In this document: positions 16,042-24,111 of the stretch, in pieces
How positions within the stretch are numbered: the first letter of the stretch is position 1
Layout: each line of letters starts with the position of its first letter
DNA from: CAYJIL01 sp964370235
Lineage (GTDB): Bacteria > Bacteroidota > Bacteroidia > Bacteroidales > Rikenellaceae
DNA: 25,968 nucleotides
Assembly: GCA_964370235.1 (NCBI GenBank)
Contig: CAYJIL010000025.1
Coordinates: 1-25,968, forward strand
Direction of reading: 5' to 3'
Position numbers and translations under genes: made by a program
Notes under the pieces: model-generated
Seen by the model: only the letters and a program-made list of their open reading frames with translations
Database searches by the model: none
Told to the model about the DNA's origin: nothing

Positions 16042-16650
16042 ATGAAAAGAACAATATTTGCCTCACTGCTAATGCTATTGGTAGCATTTTGTGCACAGGC
16101 TCAAAACTACAAAGTTTTTAGTGCCGATAATTTTAGTTATGGGGCAAAAGTTGGTCTAACACTTGCCGATGTAACTTCGTTTGATGGTAGTCCTGTGCTA
16201 AGAGGGCAGGTTGGTATCATGGCAGGTTATCGACTTAATAAATACTTGGGCGTTGGTGCCGAAGTGTTATATTCGGGTTGGGGTTCTGCTAGCGAGGTAT
16301 TTATGGCGGCTCAAGGTGACGATGACAGAGTTCACGTAAATATGAACTATGTAAACGTGCCTTTTCTTGTAAAGTTTTACCCAGTTAGCAATCTCTCTAT
16401 CGAGAGTGGTGTATCGGCAGATTTTTTGGTTCGTTCACGAATCAACTATCGAGGCGACAATAGCATAGCTTTACCATATGAAGACGATGGAATTACCATG
16501 TCTATTCCTATTGGTGTAAGTTATGAGTTTATGAATCGTTTTGTTGTAGGCTTGCGATATAACTTGGGAGTTACCGATATTTTTTCGGAACTCGACTTCG
16601 AAGGTGGTCGCAACCGTGTAGCATCATTTAGTATTGGATATCTATTCTAG
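16042..16650 (+). CDS. Outer-membrane beta-barrel protein (PorT-like)
   Basis: The 202-residue product has a signal peptide (MKRTIFASLLMLLVAFCAQA) and then alternating polar and hydrophobic strands typical of a small eight-stranded barrel: GAKVGLTLADV, GIMAGYRLNKYLGVGAEVLYS, VPFLVKFYP, SIESGVSADFLV, IPIGVSYEF, FVVGLRYNLGV, and a final strand ending in Phe (SIGYLF), the outer-membrane insertion signature. It belongs to the broad PorT/OmpA-like barrel group in Bacteroidetes; its function is unknown. It starts 2 bases after the glyS stop codon, so it is probably cotranscribed. Confidence 0.85.
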   Translation: MKRTIFASLLMLLVAFCAQAQNYKVFSADNFSYGAKVGLTLADVTSFDGSPVLRGQVGIMAGYRLNKYLGVGAEVLYSGWGSASEVFMAAQGDDDRVHVNMNYVNVPFLVKFYPVSNLSIESGVSADFLVRSRINYRGDNSIALPYEDDGITMSIPIGVSYEFMNRFVVGLRYNLGVTDIFSELDFEGGRNRVASFSIGYLF

Positions 16651-16654
16651 TATT

Positions 16655-17281
16655 GTGACAGAGAATCAATTAAGTAATAAAAAGCGTGATTTGCTCATAG
16701 CTCTATCTCGTCAGATGAATGGGGCAGTGGCGCACAGCATACGCACCAAGCAAACAAAAGAGTTGCTTACCTATGGCGTATCTTTGCCAACCATTAAGGA
16801 TATTGTAGCACCCGAGCGTGGCAATAGCCCTTTGGCAGAGCTAATGTATAATAGTAATGTAAGGGAGCTCAAGTTGGGCGCTGTGTATGTGATGAATGGT
16901 CGTGACTTTACCGCTCAGTCGGTAGAGGAGTGGGCAGACGGCTTTAAGACGCTAGAGATTGCTACCAATTCGGCAACAATGTTGCTTTGGCACTCGCCAC
17001 TAGCAGTGCAGTTTGTGCCGCAGTGGATCGATAGCGAAGATCGCCTTCGCCGTGCAGCAGCAGCAATCACAATAGCATCGCTAGCTAGAAACGCAGCAGC
17101 AGACGAGCCATTCTTTTTAGATATGGTTAATAAACTAAGCCCAAGTGTTGGTACAGTTCAGCTTATTAGAGCACTTGCAGAGGTTGGTAAATTGGGGGGT
17201 AGGCTCAAAGAGGCCGTTGCCGCCAAAATAGCCACTTTGCCCGATGATATATCTAGCGAGGTTGAATGGCAGATAGAATAA
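16655..17281 (+). CDS. AlkD-like HEAT-repeat protein (DNA alkylation repair family)
   Basis: The protein (about 208 residues) is almost entirely helical, with HEAT-like repeats (VRELKLGAVYVMN, then SEDRLRRAAAAITIASLA). This matches the Bacteroidetes branch of the AlkD family. AlkD removes alkylated bases using a WWD-type catalytic Asp and Trp residues. The corresponding helix here (about FKTLEIATNSATML) shows no W-W-D, so glycosylase activity is doubtful and a DNA-binding role is possible. The GTG at 16655 is chosen as start because it lies 4 bases after the preceding stop; a TTG at 16634 inside the barrel gene is in frame but unlikely. It ends the glyS unit before a bidirectional terminator. 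Confidence 0.7.
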   Translation: MTENQLSNKKRDLLIALSRQMNGAVAHSIRTKQTKELLTYGVSLPTIKDIVAPERGNSPLAELMYNSNVRELKLGAVYVMNGRDFTAQSVEEWADGFKTLEIATNSATMLLWHSPLAVQFVPQWIDSEDRLRRAAAAITIASLARNAAADEPFFLDMVNKLSPSVGTVQLIRALAEVGKLGGRLKEAVAAKIATLPDDISSEVEWQIE

Positions 17282-17282
17282 C

Positions 17283-17320
17283 AAAAAGATCGGAACTCAG
17301 TTTTGGGTTCCGATCTTTTT
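17283..17320. terminator. Bidirectional terminator between the AlkD-like and permease genes
   Basis: Perfect 14-base arms (AAAAAGATCGGAAC at 17283-17296 and its complement at 17307-17320) enclose a short loop, with A and T runs at opposite ends so that it works in both directions. It lies between convergent stop codons. Confidence 0.92.
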
Positions 17321-17340
17321 ATTTTTATGACTATGCTTAT

Positions 17341-18590
17341 CTACTCCTCGTTTTCGACAAGCTGTTCTCCATCAATAATAAAACGTTGGTAGTAAGATAG
17401 TAGTAGAGTAGTCATTGGCAGTGCAATAATCATTCCCACTACTCCTAGTAGTGCACCCCAAATAGATAGTGCCAATAGGATAATTGCAGGGTTTAGCCCC
17501 GTTACCTTACCCATAACACGAGGAACAATTAATGTGTCTTGTATAATTTGCACCACAAGCATTATACCTAGTGCAATAACAAACAATGCAAGAAAGCTAG
17601 TGCCCGTTTCTACGCTCATTACCACACATAGAAACGCCATTGGGACTATTCCTAGTAGCTGTAAATAGGGCACAAGGTTCAAGAAACCAATAAACAAACC
17701 TAGCGCAAAGCCAAGCGGTAGCCCCATAATCGAATAACCTATTGCAAAAAGAATACCCACAAGCAGAGCAACTAGAGCCTGCCCTCTAAAATACCTATTC
17801 ATAGATGTTGACAAGTCGTTCGATATAAGCGAAACGGCTTTGCGGTAGCGAGGTGGAATGAGTTTAATCGAGCCAAGCGATATCTTTTCGTAGTCTAGCA
17901 ATATGAATACCATATAAAGTAACACAACAAACGATGCTACAATACCAATTACAATATTGAATGAGCCTGCAANNNNNNNNNNNNNNNNNNNNNNNNNNNN
18001 NNNNNNNNNNNNNNNNNNNNNNNNNNNNNNNNNNNNNNNNNNNNNNNNNNNNNNNNNNNNNNNNNNNNNNNNAGTAACACAACAAACGATGCTACAATAC
18101 CAATTACAATATTGAATGAGCCTGCAACTACACCCCAAATCCATGTCACAATTCGATTTATAATTTCGGTAAGATTGTAGTTGCGCAACTCTGCCATAAC
18201 ATTCTTGAATGTTAGATTATCTTGTAGGTAATCTTGCATCCACACTGGCATTGCGTTAGTTATATCGTTGCCTAGTAGCTTGCTGTTAACGGCATTTATT
18301 ACTACCTCGATTTGGTGATTGATCGACGGAATCGATAGCATTACAAAACCCGTCAAAAAGCCAACAATGGCAAGAAGTACAATAATTATCGAAATTAATT
18401 TGTTTTTGACTCTCATTTTTACCCTAACAAACTCAACAGCTGGGTTAATGAAGTATGCTGCTAGCCACGCAATTAGGAATGGTAGAAGTGCAACTTTTAC
18501 AAAATTTATGAAGTATATAATTGCAATAATTATAATGAGGGTTATCAGTAGGCGAACCACTCTGTCTAAGGTGTACAATTTTCTGCCCAT
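17341..18590 (-). CDS. AI-2E family transporter, one gene interrupted by an assembly gap
   Basis: This is a multi-pass inner-membrane protein of the AI-2E/YdiK/PerM family. N-terminal helices (about residues 10-90), a soluble loop (SINHQIEVVINAVNS) and C-terminal helices with the family segments FIGFLNLVPYLQLLG and LIVPRVMGKVTGLNPAIIL are all present. A 100-N run splits the frame, but the 55 bases on either side are identical. Removing the Ns and one copy restores one frame of 364 residues, the usual family length. Substrate is unknown; members have been linked to autoinducer-2 or Na+/H+ exchange. The gene stands alone, diverging from nadE. Confidence 0.88.
17918..18127. other. Assembly join: 55-base duplicate flanking 100 N
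   Basis: Bases 17918-17972 and 18073-18127 are identical and flank exactly 100 N. This is what results when two contigs ending in the same k-mer are scaffolded without merging. It is not a biological repeat: collapsing it gives an intact permease gene. Confidence 0.95.
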
Positions 18591-18627
18591 GGTTTACGGT
18601 TTAGGAGGGTGTACCAAAATATTACTA

Positions 18628-18635
18628 CAAATATA
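18628..18635 (-). promoter_or_regulatory. -7 element for the AI-2E permease gene
   Basis: The minus strand reads TATATTTG, an exact TAnnTTTG match, 37 bases before the permease ATG. Confidence 0.45.
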
Positions 18636-18686
18636 TGCTTTTTTGCAATTAATCTAAAAAATGGACATTTTTTGAGAAAAAAAGTT

Positions 18687-18694
18687 TAATTTTG
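18687..18694 (+). promoter_or_regulatory. -7 element for nadE-rnf
   Basis: The plus strand reads TAATTTTG, an exact TAnnTTTG match, 28 bases before the nadE ATG. A TTTG lies upstream at 18671 but is closer than the usual spacing. No other clear promoter is seen before the rnf genes. Confidence 0.5.
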
Positions 18695-18722
18695 GCACTT
18701 AATAATTATAAAAGAGTTGAAA

Positions 18723-20345
18723 ATGAAGATAGCTTATTCTCAGGTTAACTCCATAGTTGGAGCCATATCACAAAACAAAGATATTATAATTTCGCAAGTT
18801 ACCCGTGCCATCGAGCAAGGGGCCGATCTTGTAGTTTTTAATGAATTTGCTATCTCGGGTTCGCCAACCTACGATCTAGTATATACAAAAGACTATTCGG
18901 AGCGTTGCTACATGGCACTTTCGGACATTGCTACTTATAGCGACAAGATTGCCATACTAATAGGTACACCATCGTCTATCGATGGCGAGCACTTCTCTTC
19001 GGCAGTTCTGCTAGAGAAAGGCGAAATTTCGGCGCACTTTAACAAAGCAATGGTAACCTCTCGTGACGAATCTGCATATTATGTAGGTATCGACTCAGAG
19101 CTATTTAGCGATAACGATGTAGATGCCGACTCGGTTGGCGAAAACATAATCGAAGTGGCAGGCAAGCGCATACTTGTTGCACTAGGCGAAGATATCGACT
19201 TTGTTCAATACCTAGAGTGCTTTACTGCTGTAAAGAAACCACACCTAATTATAAACATGACAGCTGTGCCATTCCACCACGGAGTAACGGCAGAGTGTGA
19301 CAAGCGTTATGGTGCAATTGCAAAAGGTTGTGTAACGCCACTACTTGTTGTTAACTCGGCAGGTGCAAACACCGATGTAATCTTTAGTGGTGATTCAACA
19401 CTTTATAGTGCAGAGGGTAGAGTAGTAGATACGCTAGCGCCATTTGTTCAGGATATGGGCGCTGTTGAGCTTGCTCCAAAACTAAAGGGTGGCAAGCGTG
19501 AATACTTTAGCCACGAAGAGCACTGCTACAAAGCAATAGAGGTGGCTCTGGCAGACTATTGCCGCAAGAGCAACATTAAGAGCGTGTGTCTAGGTTTGTC
19601 GGGCGGTATCGACTCGGCTGTGGTTACTGCTATTGCCGTAGATGTATTGGGTAAAGAGAACGTGCGAGTTGCACTTATGCCATCACAATTCTCTAGCGAC
19701 CACTCTATTGCCGATGCCGAGGCTCTAGCCCAAAAGCTAGGCATACATTACGAAACACTACCTATCGAGCCAATATACAATAGCTTTATGGCAGGTCTTG
19801 AAAATACATTCAAGGGTACTGAATTTTCGCTTGCCGAAGAGAACTTGCAGGCTCGCATTCGTGGAGTCCTAGTAATGGCAATTAGTAATAAGTTTGGATG
19901 TATGCTACTAAATACATCTAACAAAAGCGAGGCAGCCATGGGTTATGGTACGCTATATGGCGACACAAATGGAGGTTTGAGCATATTGGGCGACCTATAC
20001 AAATGGGAAGTTTATGCACTTGCTCGCTACATTAACCGAAACGAAGAGATAATTCCACAAAACACAATTGATAAAGCTCCATCGGCAGAACTTCGTCCGG
20101 GGCAAAAAGATTCGGATTCGCTACCAGAGTACGATGTGCTAGATAAGATTTTGTATCGTCTATTAGAGGGTGCCGAGTCTGCTAGCGATTTGCTTGCAAG
20201 TGGTGTTAATGGCGAATTACTAACACAAATTACAAAGCGTTTGCGTGATAACGAATACAAACGCTATCAGTTACCACCAGTCGTGCGCCTTTCTAAGTGT
20301 ACGCTAGGCAAAGGGCGTGTTATGCCTATCGTTGGTAAGTACTAG
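18723..20345 (+). CDS. nadE: NAD synthetase NadE with degenerate glutaminase domain
   Basis: The 540-residue protein makes NAD from deamido-NAD. The C-terminal synthetase domain (about 270-540) is intact: the ATP P-loop LSGGIDSAVV, the FSSDHS and NTSNKSEAAMGYGTLYGD segments, and the PSAELRPGQKDSDSLP loop. The N-terminal nitrilase-like glutaminase domain normally supplies ammonia through a Glu-Lys-Cys triad. Here Glu41 (FNEF) and Lys108 (FNKAM) are present, but the usual I-C-E-D-L-W motif reads A-L-G-E-D-I-D, with Gly155 (codon GGC, 19185-19187) in place of the nucleophile Cys; the region after Lys108 is also diverged. The ATG at 18723 is preferred over an in-frame TTG at 18717 because it gives the family start MKIAYSQVN. 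The next gene begins 6 bases after the stop. Confidence 0.93.
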   Translation: MKIAYSQVNSIVGAISQNKDIIISQVTRAIEQGADLVVFNEFAISGSPTYDLVYTKDYSERCYMALSDIATYSDKIAILIGTPSSIDGEHFSSAVLLEKGEISAHFNKAMVTSRDESAYYVGIDSELFSDNDVDADSVGENIIEVAGKRILVALGEDIDFVQYLECFTAVKKPHLIINMTAVPFHHGVTAECDKRYGAIAKGCVTPLLVVNSAGANTDVIFSGDSTLYSAEGRVVDTLAPFVQDMGAVELAPKLKGGKREYFSHEEHCYKAIEVALADYCRKSNIKSVCLGLSGGIDSAVVTAIAVDVLGKENVRVALMPSQFSSDHSIADAEALAQKLGIHYETLPIEPIYNSFMAGLENTFKGTEFSLAEENLQARIRGVLVMAISNKFGCMLLNTSNKSEAAMGYGTLYGDTNGGLSILGDLYKWEVYALARYINRNEEIIPQNTIDKAPSAELRPGQKDSDSLPEYDVLDKILYRLLEGAESASDLLASGVNGELLTQITKRLRDNEYKRYQLPPVVRLSKCTLGKGRVMPIVGKY

Positions 20346-20351
20346 AGCAAA

Positions 20352-20777
20352 ATGAGAGTTGTTGAGCATATAGGAAGAGTTGTTGCCATTCATCCCAACC
20401 ATGTTGAGGTTATGATGCAGCAGCAGAGTGCCTGTGCCTCGTGCCATGCCAAAGGCTACTGCAATCCTGCCGAAAAAGGGCGAGAAATTGTAGTAAAGGC
20501 AAAGCGTGAAAAAGGCGTTAGCTATGCAGAGGGCGAGAGTGTTATGCTCTTAATTTCTGAAAGTAACGGCTTTCGAGCAGTTTTTGTAACCTACCTCCTA
20601 CCTGTGCTATTGTGCTTGGTTGTTTTGGTGGCTGGCTCGGTGCTAGGAATCAAAGAGTCTTATGCTGCACTTGCAACAATTGCAGTTTTAGTGATATATT
20701 TTGTTTTTTTGTTTATCTTTGCACGCAAATCGAAAGGTAAATTTGACGTAACAATAGAAAAAATAGATAATTTATGA
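20352..20777 (+). CDS. rseC: RseC/SoxR-reducing system family membrane protein
   Basis: This 141-residue protein has an N-terminal domain with three cysteines (CASCHAKGYC: Cys28, Cys31, Cys37) and two membrane helices (about 73-98 and 103-123), the plan of RseC/MucC. In Bacteroidales such a gene regularly begins the rnf operon. In other bacteria RseC takes part in SoxR reduction together with Rnf (Rsx). It probably supports assembly or redox maintenance of the Rnf complex here. It starts 6 bases after nadE, and its stop overlaps the rnfB start (ATGA). Confidence 0.85.
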   Translation: MRVVEHIGRVVAIHPNHVEVMMQQQSACASCHAKGYCNPAEKGREIVVKAKREKGVSYAEGESVMLLISESNGFRAVFVTYLLPVLLCLVVLVAGSVLGIKESYAALATIAVLVIYFVFLFIFARKSKGKFDVTIEKIDNL

Positions 20778-21774
20778 GTGAAACATTAATATTTACCATT
20801 GCAACACTATCCATTTTGGGTGCTTTGTTTGCTTTGGTTCTATATTTTGTAGCTAACAAATTTAAGGTTTACGAAGATCCTCGCATCGATGATGTCGAAA
20901 AAATGCTCCCAAGTGCCAATTGTGGTGGTTGCGGATTTGCAGGTTGTCGACAGTTTGCACAAGAGATGGTAAATCGTGATGAGCTAGATGGCCTATATTG
21001 TTCGGTAGCGGGCAAAGAGGTCATGGGCAGTATTGCCTCTTTTTTGGGTAAGGTTGCTGCCGAGGTTGAGCCAACGGTTGCTGTGCTAAAGTGTAAGGGT
21101 AGTTGCGATGTTCGTCCAAAGAGTAACCATTACGATGGTGCTAAGAGCTGTAAAATCGCATCGGTGCTATATGCAGGCGATAGTGCATGTTCGTATGGTT
21201 GTCTAGGATTAGGCGATTGTGAGGTTGTGTGTAATTTTGGTGCTATTGCAATTAACGAGGAGACTGGGCTTGCCGAAGTTGAATCTAGCAAATGTACAGC
21301 ATGTGGTGCTTGTGTTAAGGCGTGTCCAAAGGGCGTGTTAGAGATGAGAAAACGAGGTCCCAAAGAGCGTCGTATCTATGTGGCTTGTAATAATAAAGAC
21401 AAGGGTGCTGCGGCTCGCAAGGCTTGTAAGAGTGCTTGTATTGGTTGTAGCAAGTGTGTTAAGACTTGTGGTTTCGAGGCAATTACAATTACTTCGTTCC
21501 TTGCATACATCGACCCTGCTAAGTGTAAGCTATGTCGTAAATGTGCATCGGAGTGTCCTACGGGTGCAATTGTAGAGATGAATTTCCCTCCAAAGAAAAC
21601 CCCTGCTCCAAAACCAGATGCCCCNNNNNNNNNNNNNNNNNNNNNNNNNNNNNNNNNNNNNNNNNNNNNNNNNNNNNNNNNNNNNNNNNNNNNNNNNNNN
21701 NNNNNNNNNNNNNNNNNNNNNNNNAAGAGGTTTCGCAGACAAATGCCCCAAAGGCTGACACTTCAAACGAGTAA
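20774..21774 (+). CDS. rnfB: Rnf complex subunit RnfB, with an unsequenced gap
   Basis: RnfB carries electrons between ferredoxin and the Rnf membrane complex. An N-terminal anchor helix (about 5-27) is followed by an Fe-S domain with Cys50, Cys53, Cys58 and Cys76 (SANCGGCGFAGC), a CGSCD-like cysteine-rich middle (from C107), and ferredoxin-type 4Fe-4S motifs (CTACGACVKACP, CIGCSKCVKTCG, CKLCRKCASECP). After residue about 272 comes a Lys/Pro/Ala-rich tail interrupted by 100 N. The likely true ending is EVSQTNAPKADTSNE then stop at 21772-21774, which lies in a different frame from the left part; the real missing length must therefore be 2 modulo 3, not 100. A longer frame past 21774 is an artefact. 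The rnfC start follows 17 bases later. Confidence 0.93.
21625..21724. other. Assembly gap of 100 N inside rnfB
   Basis: Exactly 100 N of unknown true length. Unlike the first gap, the flanks share no long duplicate. It falls in the low-complexity Lys/Pro/Ala tail of rnfB. Confidence 0.95.
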
Positions 21775-21791
21775 AGATATAAGGCTAAGTT

Positions 21792-23120
21792 ATGTTAAAA
21801 CGTTTCAAGATAGGGGGAATACACCCCAAAGAAAATAAGCTCTCACGCGAGGTTGAGACTCTAGTAATGCCAACCCCCAAAAGAGTATATATACCACTAT
21901 CACAACATATTGGTGCTCCTGCAACGGCTCTTGTTGCAAAAGGAGAAGAGGTTGTAGTGGGGCAAAAAATTGGCGAGCCATCGGGTTTTATCTCGGCAGC
22001 GGTTCATAGCTCAGTGGCAGGTAAAGTTGTCTCGGTAGATATGATTGCCGATGCAGCTGGCATCAAGCGTCAAATGGTAGTTATCGATACTACCGAAGAC
22101 AAATTCCACGAGACTATCGACACTTCTAGCGAGCTAAAGCGTGATTGTGCGCTAGAGCCACAAGAGATTGTCGAGAAAATAAAAGAGGCAGGTATTGTAG
22201 GTATGGGAGGTGCAACTTTCCCTACACACGTTAAATTAATGCCACCTCCGGGCAAGAGTGCACAAACACTCATCGTAAATGCAGTAGAGTGTGAGCCATA
22301 TCTAACTGCCGATGACCGCATCATGCGTGAGCGTGCAGACGAAATAGTTGTAGGTGTCGAAATCCTACTTAAGGCACTTTCGGCGCAAGTAGCATATATT
22401 GGTATCGAGAACAACAAACCCGAGGCTATAAGTGTAATGCAAGCGGCTGCATCTTCGAACCCAGCTATCGAGATTGTTCCTCTAAGGGTGCAATATCCAC
22501 AAGGTGGCGAAAAGCAGCTAATCGATGCAGTAACATCTAAGCAACTACCATCGGGTGCTCTACCAATTGAGCTAGGTGTTGTAGTTGTAAATGTTGGTAC
22601 GGCAGTTGCAATTTATGAGGCAGTTCAAAAGAACAAGCCTTTGTATGAGCGTATTGTTACGGTAACAGGTAGTGGTGCAAAGAGCCCAAAAAACCTGTTA
22701 GTAAGAGTAGGTACTCCAGTGAGCGAGGTAATTGAGTTTGCAGGAGGTATGACCGATAGTGCAGCCAAGGTTGTGGGTGGTGGTCCTATGATGGGACGTG
22801 CGATGGCTAACATCGAAGCACCAATCTCTAAAGGCTCGTCGGGTATTCTTATCATGGAAGAGAAAGAGGCTCGTCGCTCTGCCGAAACCCCTTGTATTTC
22901 GTGTGCTAAATGTGTGAGTGCTTGTCCAATGGGGCTTGAACCATACCTAATATCACCAACGGCAAAACGTCGTGCCTATGCCCAAACCGAGGCTATGGCA
23001 GTAGTAGACTGTATAGAGTGTGGTTCGTGTTCATATACTTGCCCTGCAAATATTCCACTGCTAGACTATATTCGTATAGCAAAGATGGAGGTTATGCAGA
23101 TCATTCGTTCAAGAAAGTAG
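21792..23120 (+). CDS. rnfC: Rnf complex subunit RnfC
   Basis: RnfC is the peripheral NADH/NAD-binding subunit, with FMN and two 4Fe-4S clusters, related to the 51-kDa subunit of complex I. The 442-residue protein has the N-terminal FKIGGIHPKENKL start, the nucleotide-binding glycine segment GMGGATFPTHVKL, the VNAVECEPYLTADDR region, a SLBB-like middle, and C-terminal cluster motifs CISCAKCVSACP and CIECGSCSYTCP. Length is typical of Bacteroidales RnfC. It lies between rnfB and rnfD in an operon. Confidence 0.96.
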   Translation: MLKRFKIGGIHPKENKLSREVETLVMPTPKRVYIPLSQHIGAPATALVAKGEEVVVGQKIGEPSGFISAAVHSSVAGKVVSVDMIADAAGIKRQMVVIDTTEDKFHETIDTSSELKRDCALEPQEIVEKIKEAGIVGMGGATFPTHVKLMPPPGKSAQTLIVNAVECEPYLTADDRIMRERADEIVVGVEILLKALSAQVAYIGIENNKPEAISVMQAAASSNPAIEIVPLRVQYPQGGEKQLIDAVTSKQLPSGALPIELGVVVVNVGTAVAIYEAVQKNKPLYERIVTVTGSGAKSPKNLLVRVGTPVSEVIEFAGGMTDSAAKVVGGGPMMGRAMANIEAPISKGSSGILIMEEKEARRSAETPCISCAKCVSACPMGLEPYLISPTAKRRAYAQTEAMAVVDCIECGSCSYTCPANIPLLDYIRIAKMEVMQIIRSRK

Positions 23121-23136
23121 AAAAGAGAAATATATT

Positions 23137-24105
23137 ATGGATAAAAAATTTGTAGTATCACCGTCGCCTCACGTGAGTTCGCCAGTTACAACTAGCAGGC
23201 TTATGCTCGATGTGATTATCGCACTTATTCCCTCGTTTATAGTTTCGACTATCTATATGGGAATATCGGTGATTACCGTTACACTTATCGCTACTGCCTC
23301 GGCTGTGGCTGCCGAATACCTTATGCAAAAATATATGCTCAAGGGTAAGAGCACAATATGTGACTATTCGGCTATCTTAACAGGTATTCTATTGGCATTC
23401 AACCTGCCACCTTCGACTCCATGGTGGATAATCATCATTGGTAGCATTGTTGCTATTGGTGTTGGTAAGCTATCTTTTGGGGGATTGGGTCGCAACTTGT
23501 TTAACCCTGCACTTGTGGGTCGTGTGTTCCTTCTAATCTCGTTCCCTGTGCAAATGACTAACTTTACAACTGGTTTCGATGCAAGTTCGGGTGCAACACC
23601 TCTAGCCTTTGTAAAAGAAGGCATCAAGAGTGGTAAGCCCCTATCCGAAATTATGCCCGAGATTAGCTATGTAGATCTATTCCTTGGTCGCACACCGGGT
23701 TCTATTGGTGAGGTTGCAGCTATTGCACTATTGTTGGGCTTTGTATACCTATTGTGGCGTAAGGTAATCACATGGCATATTCCAATTGCTATTCTAGGTA
23801 CTATGGCAGTTTTTGGTGGAATGTTACACTTTATCAACCCCGATAAATATATGACACCACTTCTTCACCTAATATCGGGTGGTGCTATGCTAGGTGCTAT
23901 CTTTATGGCAACCGACTATGTAACATCGCCAATGAATCATCGTGGTGCACTCATATATGGTGTTGGTATTGGTTTAATTACCATGCTTATTCGTATTTGG
24001 GGAGCATATCCAGAGGGTATCTCGTTTGCAATTCTAATTATGAATGCAGTTGTGCCACTAATTAACACAATGGTGAAACCTAAACGTTTTGGACTTAAAA
24101 GATAG
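23137..24105 (+). CDS. rnfD: Rnf complex subunit RnfD
   Basis: RnfD is a multi-pass inner-membrane subunit that carries a covalently bound FMN and forms part of the ion path. The 322-residue protein shows the family motif around GLGRNLFNPALVGR and many membrane helices. The flavinylation site SGAT gives Thr154 as the probable FMN-linked residue; attachment needs the ApbE transferase, which is not in this window. It starts 16 bases after rnfC and ends 6 bases before rnfG. Confidence 0.95.
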   Translation: MDKKFVVSPSPHVSSPVTTSRLMLDVIIALIPSFIVSTIYMGISVITVTLIATASAVAAEYLMQKYMLKGKSTICDYSAILTGILLAFNLPPSTPWWIIIIGSIVAIGVGKLSFGGLGRNLFNPALVGRVFLLISFPVQMTNFTTGFDASSGATPLAFVKEGIKSGKPLSEIMPEISYVDLFLGRTPGSIGEVAAIALLLGFVYLLWRKVITWHIPIAILGTMAVFGGMLHFINPDKYMTPLLHLISGGAMLGAIFMATDYVTSPMNHRGALIYGVGIGLITMLIRIWGAYPEGISFAILIMNAVVPLINTMVKPKRFGLKR

Positions 24106-24111
24106 AGAACT

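Noticed and set aside
17292..17307. 14-base sequence also found inverted near 25933-25947
   Set aside because: A match of this size is expected by chance in 26 kb, and the two contexts are unrelated (terminator loop and window edge).
17341..18590. Two separate truncated permease genes or a tandem repeat
   Set aside because: The 55-base duplicate flanking exactly 100 N is a contig-overlap artefact; collapsed, the gene is intact.
18602..18609. Shine-Dalgarno-like AGGAGGGT on the plus strand
   Set aside because: No start codon follows at a useful distance; it lies in the leader of the oppositely directed permease gene.
18717..18722. TTG start for nadE
   Set aside because: The ATG six bases later gives the conserved family N-terminus.
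20774..21838. RnfB extended past 21774 to 21838, overlapping rnfC
   Set aside because: The extension arises only because the 100-N placeholder sets a wrong frame; the alternative ending at 21774 leaves normal spacing to rnfC.
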